DNA from: Tigriopus japonicus
Taxonomy: Eukaryota; Arthropoda; Copepoda; Harpacticoida; Harpacticidae
Direction: 5' to 3'
Assembly (NCBI GenBank): GCA_010645155.1
Contig: CM021314.1
Coordinates: 7,230,489-7,294,488 of the forward strand
DNA: 64,000 bases
Shown here: positions 23,401 to 33,229 of the stretch, one piece after another
How positions within the stretch are numbered: position 1 is the stretch's first letter
Layout: each line of letters begins with the position of its first letter
The notes under the pieces: model-generated
What the model was told of the DNA's origin: nothing
Databases searched by the model: none
The model's input: the letters and a program-made list of their open reading frames with translations, nothing else
Made by a program: the position numbers and the translations under genes

Positions 23401-26400
23401 CAAGGAAACATTGGAGTAGCGTCCACATTGAAACCCGGTTTTTTATCGTTGTTCACTTATTATCAATTTAATCAAAAGAGTTTTACATTAATACAATATG
23501 CCTTATGGACGTAAATAAAAGTTTAATCTTTAAAATGGCCACATTTGGTCTTCACCGCGGCCTTGAATCTTCAAACTTCAGCCCCATCATTCGTACGCAC
23601 CTCGATCTGTTGGATCCTTATGTTTGAACTGAAAGTAGCATATATTCCTCTCCAAAATAGACTAGATCGAAAAGTTCATAGCATTGAGGCCACGAGATGA
23701 ATGAAGACGTTCATCCTTGCTTCACAATAACTTTAGCCTTGGACCAGCTGTGGTGTATGAGAAGGAGCGAAATCTTTTAGGAAGAGTAAAGAAGAACAAA
23801 GGCCATTTTCGCAAATTTAACTAAAAATGTTGCTAACAAAATAGTTTGACAAAGAATACGCAAACCATTTGAATTTAACACAAAAACACTTGAAACGAAA
23901 GGAATTAACTCGCAGCAAGAATCTTTCGGTCTCAGGGATTTCGGAAGGGACAATCTGTTTGCCATAAAAAAGTATCAATTTCCATAGCATTAAAAGTAGA
24001 AATTGTAAAGTGATTGCAAAGAAGTATTGAAGATTATTTTTGTTTACGGATTAGTAAACGGGGGTCTCGTGCACAAGGTGCTCATTTGTGTCGATGGAAA
24101 AACGCGATACACAATGTAAATTGTAATGAAACCATGAACAGTATCTTATCTGGCGTTGTCAAAAAATGTTCTCTTATAACGGTACCAAGTTGGGAAAATG
24201 AAGGAACACGAAGAACTCGAATGCGGATTACTTCAAGCACACCAAGATTTGTGTCGAGTTGAAGCAACCTCGTCCTTTTTAGAATGCCACCTGAGGTAAA
24301 AATGAACTCTAAAATGAGAGTCATCAACATGTTTCGTTGAGGTGCCATTGACAGAAGTCCATTTTATTTGGTTAAAGATCCTAAGTGGCCGTTTTGATAA
24401 TAACTTTGTTCAAATATTTTGGAAGTTAGTGTGGTGTGTGTGATATTAGGCGGGCAATCACAAGTGAGGGCCCACCAAATTTGACTTTGTTCAGTCAAGG
24501 GCCCTCCAAACAAATGCTGGTAGGTTCATGGGTCCCCATATCTGCCATAAAAGAGCTTTGGGCCCGCAAGTTACAATACCATGCAGTATGGATGCTCTCT
24601 GCCCCCCTATTTTGGACTTTCCCCAGAGCTTCTGGGCCCTTGGGCCTACATGTGGGCCCGGCCCACTTATTGCTGACGCCTGGTTTAGGTTATGGCAGGA
24701 CAACGGAATGGTAATAACCCTGTTAATCATGCAACGTGGTAAATTTGTCAGTCACCTCATTTGACCTAAGCAAAAATGATAATTTTGATCATAAAGTAAT
24801 CATTCTTCTTGTTGAAGAAGAGCTGTCAGTTTCGGAGGAGTGTTTCACAAAACGGCCTCGGGATATTGGTTATATTTGAGAGAATCTCCCGTTTGGGAAA
24901 CGAACCTCAGAGTGTCATTTTCTTTCTTCCCCTCATTCTTTTTTTAATTTGCTCTAAGTGTTACTTTGAAGGGGAAATCCGTCAATCAAGACTTCAATAT
25001 AGGAATTCCTCGTTTTTCTCTCACTGTCAAAAATCCTCCACCTCACACTTCTTCCTGGACCTTTCGGCAACCTTTAATGGTTATTCCTCATGCCTTTATA
25101 CCTTTCTTACCTGCTCAATCATTCTAATTCATCAAAATGAAACCTTATGAAGTGTGTAAGCGAAATATTTGCCAAATTTTGTCAGTTCATTGATCTGATT
25201 TTCCCGGTGATCCGTGCAGAGTATTAGTGTACGTTCTATGATCGCCATCATCCATATCGAAGAGTACTGGTCGTCTACGTGTAGCATTGGTTCTCCCCAA
25301 ATTGTCGCATGACCATCATCTCCCAAAAGGAAGCCGTGCCAACCAACCATCCATGATCGATTCCAAAGCGCGAGAGGGAAGTCAACTGATTGCTCCCAGC
25401 TAATCTCTCTCTCATGCAAGTCCAAGTTTGGAGACAATTCCAATCGATTATACGAGCAGAGAGGATTTGAGGCTCTCTTTCACTCTCGATTGTCTTTGAC
25501 TCGAATTTTATGGTCCCCGAAGGATTTTGATCCCGACACGAGGGTTGCATTGAGTTGATGGCGAGGTGACGGAGAATTGAATCGGGACTCCCTTTTGTCT
25601 GGGTGTCATCGATTTCACGGCTCCTTGAAGACCCATCTAGGTAATCATCCAAGTCAATCAAAGGGCAATAATGATAAAGCAAGCAAAAGAGAGAGAGAGG
25701 AAAGTGAAGAAGACACTCGAGAGAATTTCTTGTCAAAACAGTTATTCAGCACGTTCATTTGCGTTACTTTTCCAATCACTTTATTCTCTTGACTTGAGCT
25801 GGACTTTTAGCGCTCTTCCTTATGCTATCATATATCCCAATCTATATGTCTATATAGATCGTACTTTGATTGTTCCCTCATTCATCTCAGTCACTTTTGT
25901 AATTGTCGTTTGCGTGAGAGCTTCTGATTGGTCGACGGTGTCGAACCCTTTTCCGTCTTTGCCGCTGATTCGCCGCCATTTTTAGGCCATTCCAAGCGCT
26001 AAAGTCAGTGTTTTTGGATTGATGACGGGAACAAAAACAGTGTGGACAATGTCATGCAGAAAGCATAAATCAATTGCGGTTCTTGTTTTCCATGAATTTG
26101 TTCAAATCAGTCGGATTTGAAGTTGATCATCAAAGACTCATTCAAGCATGGCGTCCCCATGTGCATAATCAAATTGACATAAATCAACATTAACCTCAAT
26201 AACTGGCGTTTTGGAAGGCATTACAAATGATTTCAAGCCTGGATCTGTGGAGACACCGGCACACATTTTGTTCACTCTCATTCCCATGATTAAAATATAA
26301 TGACGTTTTGACAATTTTTCAACCAAGTAATGATGCCTTGCCGTGGTTATGTTTCAAATATCGGAGTAGACACAAGACTTTGAAGCAGTAATAGATTTTG

Positions 26401-27340
26401 GACTTCTAAAAACTGCAGACATCAATTTCATTTGTCACATGATTCAGTCTTTTTCATATCAAATTGAGACATATACTAATACTTTTGTCTAGATAAAGTC
26501 GAAAAAGTGCATTTTCTAAAAAAAATCGTCTGGCTTAAAAGAAGTCCAATGAAAATATTGCTCATGGCACTTCCAAAGGACTCGATGTCTGCCAGTCGTC
26601 CCTCTAGCCGTAATGATAGGATTTGGCTAATCTGGCTCCAAGATGATTATTGATGACAGACCCCAACCGATTCTATTCGTCTGACATCCCTCATCGAATC
26701 AAAGTTTTTTTTCTTCTTCTCCACTTCAGCCCCATTTTCTCTGGCGGGTCGACGCATTGGGCACCCCTATCAGAATCGAACACCGCCGAAACGCAAGAAA
26801 CCGCGCACTTCGTTCTCTCGGATTCAAATTTGTGAGCTGGAAAAGCGATTCCACAAGCAGAAATATCTGGCCTCTACTGAACGCGCCACGTTGGCTAAAA
26901 ATCTAAAGATGACCGATGCCCAAGTCAAGACCTGGTTCCAAAATCGACGAACAAAATGGAGGTAATGGGACCATCTAAGGTGTGCCAATGATGGAATTGA
27001 CTTAGGATATTTGATTTCTTTTTGAATGGATTAGGCGTCAAACGGCAGAGGAGCGAGAACAGGAGCGACAAGCAGCCACCAAATATTTCCTTTCGATGCA
27101 ATTGGGTTCCCTGGGATCGGGATCAAGCCCAAATTTGAGCAACGAATCGTCGACTACCAAAGTTGTAAGTGCAAAAGACCAATTCAGGAATGTTGTCAAA
27201 GTTGTTTTTCATTGTTGCCTTTGTTTTTTGTATGATGTTTTCAGACCGGTGACAAGACCAATGCGTCTTCCTTGTCGGCCTTAGAAGGATTGAAACCTTG
27301 GTCGGCAGCAGGTTCAAGTCCGTCAGCCGTTGATCAATAA
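17408..27340 (+). CDS. Tlx: Tlx-class (Drosophila C15/clawless type) homeobox transcription factor
   Basis: Four exons (17408-18083, 26730-26961, 27035-27164, 27245-27340) splice in frame to 377 residues. The homeodomain spans about residues 247-306. It contains [20 protein letters not shown] and ends [16 protein letters not shown]. Thr at homeodomain position 47 (residue 293), the preceding [18 protein letters not shown] block and the following QTAEERE are hallmarks of TLX/C15 proteins. Near the N terminus FSITNLL (36-42) is an eh1-type Groucho-binding motif. Residues 60-105 are strongly acidic, and His-rich stretches follow. The product should be a nuclear DNA-binding regulator; in other animals this family acts in neuronal and appendage development. 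The ATG at 17408 is favoured by an upstream in-frame TGA at 17378. The first intron is 8.6 kb and the others are short. Confidence 0.93.
19291..20300 (+). mobile_element. LINE 3' fragment interrupted by a hAT-like element
   Basis: LINE sequence 19291-19329 (TCGGGCTCCTTCTTTGTTC...CCATTAG) resumes at 20074 with CTTAGTCTTCGTCGGG and runs to the family's 3' end, 'gggaatcccattccttgtag' plus 'cggta', near 20290. The gap between is a separate element. It is only the C-terminal coding end and tail, with frame-breaking changes. Confidence 0.85.
19330..20073. mobile_element. Non-autonomous hAT-like element, family TAGGCCTGGGA (copy 1)
   Basis: The ends TAGGCCTGGGA and TCCCAGGCCTA are inverted complements, and the match continues imperfectly into GATGCAAAA-like sequence. 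It is flanked by TCCATTAG (19322-19329) and CCCCTTAG (20074-20081), each one change from the LINE's CCCATTAG, so an aged 8-bp duplication is likely. It has no transposase. ATGCAAAT-type octamers are scattered inside. Copy 2 is at 44098-45204. Confidence 0.85.
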
Positions 27341-27435
27341 TCCACAACCAAGGTTGCTTGATTTTTTGCCACAGTCCAGTGACCCATCTCCATGTACAAA
27401 GATGATCTTTTTCGTCAGGTTTACCAATTGCTAGG

Positions 27436-27441
27436 AATAAA
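27436..27441 (+). terminator. Poly(A) signal of the homeobox gene
   Basis: AATAAA lies 96 bp past the stop codon. Confidence 0.6.
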
Positions 27442-28144
27442 TATGCGTCTTTTTATACAAGAACCATTTATTGTAACGACTTTCTTTGTGGTTTTATGTC
27501 TTTGCAAGTTTTTTGAAATGAATAGGACTTAGAGAAGTTGGCTTTCGGTTTGACTTTGTGATTTTTGAAGGATCAAAGTACTTTTTCCGTAACTGATGAC
27601 TTAAGTTGTTGCAAACATACAATAACAATGACAAAAAAGAAAGACCCTCAACAAGTAAAACAAATAAAAGTTATGAAAGAAAAGCTTAAATATTCAAAAA
27701 GGAAGCTTTCAAACTTCCTAACATGCTTTAAGAATAAAAAAGAAGCTTAGAAACTGATTGTAATCTTAAAAGGCTGTAGGTTTAATAAATGTTGATGGTT
27801 TCAAAAGCTGAAGTAGCCTTTATTCATTCTTTTAAATTTTAACGCCTTGCAAGGCTTTATGAGAAAGAGCGATTAAAAAATGTTATCTACTAATACATGG
27901 ACCAAAATATAGAAATAACGGACAGAGAATTATCTAAGTAAAAGCAATTCTCGCATCTCAAGCCCGTCCAAAACAAACATTTGTTGGCACTATTTGTATT
28001 GATTTCTACATTCAGAATGATCAAGGACAGATCTTTAAAAACTAATCTCTTGTATTTAAGCCATGATATTTTCCCCCTAAATTGTCATATTTGAAAATAT
28101 GGGAGTTACATTAAAAATTAAGTTCCTTTTACTCATCTTGAACT
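27442..28144. other. Intergenic spacer
   Basis: AT-rich, with no supported feature. The 61-codon Lys-rich frame at 27565-27750 looks like chance. Confidence 0.4.
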
Positions 28145-28250
28145 ATTTGATCCAATTCAGGACCTTACCGTGGATCCCAAACTCCTCACCCAACCCCCCC
28201 CCTCCCCAAAAAAAACTGAGTTAATGGAGCAAAAGACTACGTTTTGAAAG
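28145..28250 (-). mobile_element. Short LINE reverse-transcriptase fragment with a C-rich insert
   Basis: 'tcaggaccttaccgtggat' and 'gagcaaaagactacg' match two adjacent parts of the full-length LINE's RT coding sequence near 56773-56830. Between them, part of the sequence is replaced by a CCCAACCCCCCCCC tract. The fragment is about 100 bp and non-functional. Confidence 0.65.
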
Positions 28251-28626
28251 TCCGTGTCAAAATCAAGACAAAACCCATTAACCGACTTTGAAAGAAAATT
28301 AAGCACAGGTTACAAAAATCGCCACAAGATGGGGCAAAACAAGGGCAAAACTTCTTTATTGCAGAGCTATCTTCAACTTAAACTTCTTCTTCTTTCCATC
28401 TTTAAGTTGATTTTTCTACATATTTCAAGTCTTCAAGAGCTCAGCTGCGATATCATTGTGTTCAAACAAAGCAAAAAACAGATCATGCTAAGTAATCAGT
28501 AATCACAAATCAGAGCCAAAGATTGAACAGCACCAACAACCATTTCTACCTCAAGATGGCACTGATTGTCATTTTTCTCCTTGAGTGAAGCTCAACTTTG
28601 CTTCTAAACGAGGCTTGCTCAGACTA

Positions 28627-29076
28627 ACAGAGTACGGTCATAAAGTACGCCATCTAGCGGATTTCATGCGGCAACAGCTTGCAGTTCCCACGATACACAT
28701 ATTTTTGAAGATTGCAACGGTCATTCATCTTTTTTGGACAAACTTAAGTGCCTAAAATGTTGATTGTGTCAACTCCAAATAGAACCTTTGTTATATTTTC
28801 TAAAATAGATAAATTTGTCTATAGATCATGCCTGAATTACCTTTTCAGTAGTCAGGTGTCCATGCCAATCTGAATGGAGTTTTACCAATAATTTCAACCA
28901 AAAACCATCACAGGTTCATCAACAACACTCAGTCAACATTTGAGGCACTTAAGTTTGTCCAAAACTGATGGTTGACATTTGCAATCTTCAAAAATATGTG
29001 TATCATGGGAACTGCGAGGTGTTGCCGCATGAAATCCAATAGATGGCGCACTTTACGTCGTATGGCCGTACTTTGT
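28627..29076. mobile_element. Inverted-repeat MITE with TA flanks
   Basis: The left end ACAGAGTACGGTCATA and right end TATGGCCGTACTTTGT are inverted complements. The arms extend through CGCCATCTA, GGATTTCATGCGGCAACA and ACACATATTTTTGAAGATTG, and on toward the centre. TA occurs on both flanks (28625-28626 and 29077-29078), suggesting a Tc1/mariner-type MITE. No transposase. The small frame at 28972-29154 lies mostly in the arm. Confidence 0.75.
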
Positions 29077-29079
29077 TAT

Positions 29080-30540
29080 TATAGTGCTCTAGATGAAACA
29101 ATGAAAGCCAAAGTTTTTGGTTCAGTTATGGTGAGAACATTGAAATTGTCTTAAAATGTTGATTTTAAAGTAGATTGGCTAAATTTTAAGATATAAAGTG
29201 AAGTAAATCTTGACTTCAGAAATCACTTTTGTCAAGTATGTAAAAGTTTTTGAAAGCATAATATTCCATTTTTAACATTTGTTACAATTACTTAAGATTT
29301 ACCAATGCGCCCACGAAATAATTCTTAATGAAGCTACTATAAAATATGGAACAACATAACGGCATCGTCAATTTGAGTGACACACCGGATGATTTTGTTT
29401 TTGTTTGTTTGTGCTGGAGTCAGAGCGCAGCTTCGCAGCCGTGATCTGATAGAGGCTGTCTGCCGTCTGCCATATGGAGATATTGCCGCTCCACTTGGAC
29501 AAGCCAAAAATCATTAATTTTTACCTCATCCTCGGGAATGACCCCAGGTTCGCCCATTTAAGCCGTCAAGGGCCGTGACTACTGATCTATGTTCAATTAC
29601 TTGATTCTCATTTAATTAATGCTGCGATGATAGCTGTTAACCGGACTGAGAAAAAAGCTGCGGGAAAGAGAGAAGGGAGAGACGATGGATTCTGGAGAGC
29701 GGAGACGACATGACTGATCGATCAGAATCAATGTTCTATTTTATAAGTTAATAAGGTGAGTGTTATATTATACGTCTTAGTGAGTGCATTACAACTACTG
29801 CATCTAACTTAATTGACGTTCACGATTCAAAACGTGGTGTGTACACACAAGAAAGAGACACGGTCTATGTAGTAACTTCTTTCGCTTTTTATGCAAGTTT
29901 TATCAGTATTTGGTGTTTCCTTTTCGTTTCATTCTAGAGCCATTTATTCTAACTTCAAATGCTGTGTGCTTGTAATGCACCAAAATTGCATTGGTTTGTC
30001 ACAACGGTGTTTAAAAGTCCACTAGTCTGAAACCTTCCCCAACTCCTTTTTTAAGGTCTGAAATTGGTCGCTCTGATTTGGTTGACGGCCCCACTTGCCT
30101 TCTCCTTTTCCCTTTTTTCTCCTTCCTCATATGTAGAGGGTGACTAATTTTGAAACTGAAGTTGACGTTTTAAACGTGTAATAACTTCAAAACGAGGCAA
30201 AAATCTTGATGTCCTTAAAATTTAAGACTATTTTTTGAAACAATAAGTAACAATTTGCTGTTAAATGCTGCCAATTACAAATCACAGAGGATGTACCAGA
30301 GGCATTCAAACTTAGCAGAGTGAAGAGCGTATTTTCGGAATTTCTCTTTTTTACACCACAGGTCATGCCATAAATGCCGCTTGAGGTCGCTTTTTTCGAT
30401 TGAATCGTGAACGTCGTATACAGGCCACTAGGACTCGGCAAGCCCGGGATCGAAGCGGGGCTTGCCTAGTTTGCATTGAAAGACAGTTTCAATGCAAAGA
30501 CAGTCAAACCATAGATAAATAAAATAGAGATATCTCAATT
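29080..30540. other. Intergenic spacer
   Basis: 'aatatggaacaacataacgg' at about 29344 recurs at about 48506, so part of this belongs to a repeat shared with that region. A short hairpin (GGCAAGCCC..GGGCTTGCC) with a TTCGATCCC motif on the minus strand lies at 30436-30466 and may be a tRNA-derived scrap. No gene. Confidence 0.35.
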
Positions 30541-30790
30541 TTGACGTCGCCAAAACCGCCCTCTATGAGGGATTACCTAACAACATTGTTGAAAATGATG
30601 GTTTGATAAGGAAAGTCATAGAGTGCGCTCTCTTGTTTGTAATGCAAATATCCTTTTTGAACTTTGACTCTCAGAGTCAATCCAGAAAATACAGCCAGAG
30701 TCATCTAGAGGTCACGGATCAAACATCTGTCGCCGTCGTCTGCCTGCTTAGTTAGAACTGAGAAGTCTGGAGCTGGTTTGTGGTTCAACG
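30541..30790. repeat. Dispersed repeat, also at 62805-63045
   Basis: Shared blocks in the same order include 'cgccctct', 'gtcatagagtgcgct', 'gcaaatatcct', 'aatccagaaaatacagc', 'agaggtcacgg' and 'tgcctgcttagttagaact'. Both copies are non-coding, and the class is unknown. Confidence 0.65.
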
Positions 30791-30822
30791 CTAAATTTTG
30801 ACTCCGAAGAGTTGAATTTTTG

Positions 30823-30900
30823 GAGAGGGGCAGTCAGCCGGGATCGAATCCCAGCCATCCGCACGACAACCCGACGCAGTACGCACTACGCCAAGCCTTA
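30823..30900 (-). repeat. tRNA-derived SINE-like segment
   Basis: Read on the minus strand, GGCGTAGTGCGTACTGCG resembles a tRNA A box and GGATTCGATCCC a B box, with spacing similar to a tRNA. The rest does not make a plausible functional cloverleaf, so a SINE head or tRNA pseudogene is more likely than a tRNA gene. Confidence 0.5.
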
Positions 30901-30949
30901 ACAATGGATCATGTAAAGACATTGGAAACGTCAAGTTCGAGACAGTCCT

Positions 30950-31680
30950 CAAGATGTACTACAAAAATGATAAAATTCTACATTAAAATTTTGATTAATT
31001 TATTGTACCTCTTATAAATTTTTCTAGATATACCTTGATTGCTCTGAATGTGAAGAGGAAAAGGCCATGGATGGATTAATGGCTTAATCTTGAAACGATT
31101 GAAATACAAAAAAAAAAATATTTATTTATTTTATGATGACGAGATCCTTGGAACTGCCTTTAAACGAAGTTGATGTTAAAGCAGATTGACAATTTTTTAG
31201 GATCAAAAGCATGAATGATGCTTACATATTATTTTCCAAGAATTAGGCTTTGTGACAAGCTTAATTTTGAAATAAATATTAGATTACATACTCTAATTTT
31301 GTAAAGTATATTCTACTCGCGCCTAACTTTCAAGCAAAATTTACGTAAGAGTTTTGAAACCATGCACAAAATCATTAAATTGTGAACTATAGTGAAATTA
31401 ATGATAGCTTGTAAACACAAAAATATAAGACACTAACTCATCATGCACCATAAAAAGAGGAAAATAAGACATACTCATTGGGAAAATCATGCAAATTCAA
31501 TTGCCACATAGATACAAAAATCCAAAAAAATACAAAAAAACAAAAACATTCATATCGAACTTCACTCCCTCAAGATAAGAGGGATAAGAGACTCAAGATA
31601 AATCTCTTCATAAGAGACTTTCAATTTTGTAATATTTCATTTTACAAGCCATCTACAAACCATCGTAGACATGTTTGAAT
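30950..31680. repeat. Long dispersed repeat, also at 48600-49660
   Basis: Shared blocks in the same order are 'ttgctctgaatgt', 'gaaaaggccat', 'taatggctt', 'ttgtgacaagc', 'tgcaccataaaaagagg' and 'actcattgggaaaat'. The copy at 48600 is split by a foldback fragment. No coding capacity was seen and the class is unknown. Confidence 0.6.
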
Positions 31681-33229
31681 GAAAGAACTCGCTCATTTTA
31701 CAACTATGGAGACAAGAAAGTTGGCCCCGGCGGAAAGAAAAAAAAAGTTGTCACAAACCTGGGCCAGACTAATCCAGTGCCTTTGTTTTTTGTACATTTC
31801 ACAACAGTCAATAAAGGCGTAGAGTCAACAAGTTTGACACGGTGTTCCGATTGGCTTTTCAGGTTTGAATCAAAACACCCAAAGACATCATGGCACATTT
31901 TGGAGCCACAATTCAATGGGGAACACCTTTACTTTTATTGTATTATATAAGTTTAGGCCCAGGGAAAAATTTATATATCTAAAAACCTATTAATTATAAC
32001 ATTTTAAATAATCTATTTTAACCCATATTTAGAGACCATTTAGTTACCTTACAAATTCATATTGAATAAAAATTCATTCAGCAACAGCTGAGTTATTTGA
32101 CTTTGAATGGTCCATTTTTGACCCCAAAAGGCCGAAAAAACGCTAGTTATATGGAAAAACAAATTCCCAAAATTTCACATAGGTTTTCAATATTGCAAAA
32201 ATAAATGAAATGTTTTGAGTTTTGGAGCTTATGTCAAAATAGCTCAGAATAATATAAAATATCACTTAAAATGCACCTAAACAAGATTTTTAGAAAGCAT
32301 ATTTCATAGAAAAGAACCGAAAATGACAGTAGATATTGTCAATGTCCATAGCGTGGCGTTATGCGTAAGACTTTCCATCCAAATTAAATGACACTGAAGG
32401 AAAGAAAAAAAGTCTTGGGCAGAAAGCAAGATTGAAAAAAAAATGTCGTTGAAAAGTGACAAAATGTGGCAGTATACAATTCACTTTCTAAATTACGGGA
32501 CTCTGCTAAAGGTGACTGGTTTTCAAACAGTATTTGGCAGTGCCAGTTTGAAACAATTTGAAAAAATGGGCAACACTGGCCAAGGGGAATATATATTTGT
32601 CTAAGTGCACGTTCACGTGTAGAAGCAACAGTAAAGAAAACATTTGGCAAACTCCAAACATTTTCGGAATATTTGACAAATAATCTAGCCAAAATGTTTC
32701 ATGTGTAGACCAGCCTTAACAGATTCATATTCAAATTTACGATTTCTAGAAGGACCATGTTCAAAGTAGACTAAAATCGAAACTTGAAACATTAACCGAT
32801 TTTTTTCAGACCTTCTAGGTATTGCCCAACTTTGAGTGTCTTTGATAATGCAAGGGGTTTTTCTTTGCAAATTGTATTTTAAGTGCCTTTTAAGTGAGAA
32901 ATCGTGCCAGGGAAGCCTTGGAACAAATTTGTCAACCCAAGCAGTCGATGTATCAAGAACAATTAAAGTGTCAAAATTCATAAAGATCCCCGAACTTGCG
33001 TAAAGTATCTTGCAGATGTCCTGGTGGAAAGGTTTTAAGAGTTCCTGCTTTAAAATGTGACTACAATCAAGTAGGTTTAATTTCTTTGGCTTTGGGTGAG
33101 TCCTTTTCATCTCATCAGCTTCAGCAGTGGCCTTGAAATTGTCGCTGTTGCAAAGCAAAATCACATCAGAATTGTTTTTAGGGAATGGTCTTAGTGCCAG
33201 TAAATAATAATGAGGTCCACTTTCATATT
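31681..33229. other. Intergenic spacer downstream of the distal DEG/ENaC gene
   Basis: No supported feature. The open frames at 31675-31950 (+) and 32685-33164 (-) have no recognisable domain, although the latter is long for this AT content. Confidence 0.35.

Larger units (their letters stand above)
18084..26729. other. First intron of the homeobox gene
   Basis: This long intron holds a LINE relic split by a hAT-like element, TATC microsatellite sequence near 18440, GGTT repeats near 22110 and a C-rich tract at 23208-23235. A GGGCCC-rich patch lies at 24460-24700 and a short GA tract near 25685. A TATAAAAGG sequence occurs at about 21304 and an open frame of 115 codons at 21714-22061 (+). 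Neither could be linked to a gene or domain. Regulatory elements of the homeobox gene are likely here but cannot be identified by eye. Confidence 0.5.

Noticed and set aside
24436..24764. GGGCCC-rich patch with overlapping frames on both strands
   Set aside because: The frames arise from locally GC-rich composition. No domain or repeat partner was identified in the window.
30823..30900. Functional tRNA gene
   Set aside because: A- and B-box-like motifs are present, but the arms do not make a complete cloverleaf, so it is listed as SINE-like instead.
32685..33164. 159-codon minus-strand frame downstream of gene B
   Set aside because: It is long for AT-rich DNA but has no recognisable domain and no promoter that I can support.
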